NCBI RefSeq assembly: GCF_001540865.1
Contig: NC_033627.1
Coordinates: 6,507,331-6,571,330 of the forward strand
Origin: Ananas comosus
Taxonomy: Eukaryota; Streptophyta; Magnoliopsida; Poales; Bromeliaceae
DNA length: 64,000 nucleotides
Direction of reading: 5' to 3'
Shown here: piece after piece, positions 63,461-64,000 of the stretch
Position numbering within the stretch: position 1 is the first letter of the stretch
Layout of the letters: every line of letters starts with the position of its first letter
Notes under the pieces: model-generated
Told to the model about the DNA's origin: nothing
Databases searched by the model: none
What the model saw: only the letters and a program-made list of their open reading frames with translations
Translations under genes and position numbers: made by a program

Positions 63461-64000
63461 TGTCACGCCCCGGGACCGGCGAAGGCCCTCCCGGTAGCGT
63501 GCCCAGACCCGCCATATGTCTACACATATAAGGCGTCTACAACAAAAGCGGAAGTAAAGCAGGAGATAGAACAAATAAAAGAAGTGAAATAACTAGCAAC
63601 TAATGATATCAGAGCAAGTAAAGTTCTATCATCTACACCAAAGTAAAGAAATAAAGCTAGTCAAACAAAGATAACCATAAGTAGTACAATAACCGTCTCT
63701 AGTACAAAAATTGTGGTCTCTATACATATACGGTTACAACTCTCAACCTCTCACAAAAAGAAAACACGAGAGGTAGACCACCTATCGAACGATCCCTCGG
63801 TAAGCGCGCTAGCCCGAGGCGATACCCTTTCCGCGATCCCTGGTCGCAGTCATTATTGCTTATTATTATTGTACTTACCCTTTTCTTTTGGGGCCTAGTG
63901 GTGCATAGAGCTGAGGTCAGTAATTGCCCTGGGAACTATAAATTATAGTTCTACGCCCTCTTTTTCTCGATGTTTTCAGAGCCTTCCACGCAGGGAGAGA
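63461..64000. mobile_element. Gypsy-type LTR with an internal inversion, cut by the window edge
   Basis: The left part starts TGTCACGCCCCGGGACCGGC, the minus-strand end of an LTR related to LTR H (compare 27440-27567). From about 63890 the orientation switches. CCTAGTGGTGC...TGCCCTGGGAACTA and CAGAGCCTTCCACGCAGGGA match the plus-strand hairpin and acceptor region of LTR H at about 27083-27195. Either two head-to-head LTR pieces meet here or one is inverted. Confidence 0.6.

Overview
This window is nuclear intergenic DNA from a flowering plant. It is dominated by LTR retrotransposons, with TRIM, SINE, hAT-type and Mutator-type non-autonomous elements, Met-tRNA primer-binding sites and AT-rich flanks. 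A monocot is my impression, but the sequence alone does not fix the species. Only two stretches look like host genes: a partial Myb/SANT-like exon at the left edge (28-339, minus) and a one-domain ubiquitin-like gene near the right end (60340-60666, minus).

The main object is one Ty1/copia element at 1119-50903. Its two ~510-bp LTRs are flanked by a perfect 5-bp target-site duplication, GTATC (1114-1118 and 50904-50908). Its original ~6 kb is split into five pieces by roughly 43 kb of later insertions: a Ty3/gypsy element with its own insertions in the leader (1927-16793); a TRIM carrying two nested solo LTRs in gag (17767-22708); a second, minus-strand gypsy element between gag and protease (23119-39691); and a solo LTR with another inside it between integrase and reverse transcriptase (41115-47662). 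Nesting reaches four levels (copia > TRIM > solo LTR > solo LTR; copia > gypsy > solo LTR > solo LTR). Most layers were resolved from matching 5-bp target duplications.

The coding remnants are all dead. They carry stops, frameshifts, deletions and lost catalytic residues, and many stops fit C-to-T or G-to-A decay of methylated DNA. The gypsy LTRs (about 2-3.6 kb) belong to several related families sharing one layout: an inverted repeat near the 5' end, paired CCGG-core palindromes, a CT-rich tract, a splice-donor-like site, a conserved hairpin, an acceptor-like site, and a GGGGCGTGACA-type end. Two TRIM families are also present, one as a complete 550-bp element.

Right of the copia element (50909-64000) lie a Mutator-like MITE, a hAT-like element, another solo LTR, a 20-bp minisatellite, a 329-bp assembly gap, a Cassandra-type TRIM with a 5S rRNA-like segment, the ubiquitin-like gene, a SINE, and the start of another LTR at the edge.

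All three single-N positions (2631, 26772, 62342) border duplicated sequence. I read these as probable gap-filling artefacts, so local structure there should be treated with caution.
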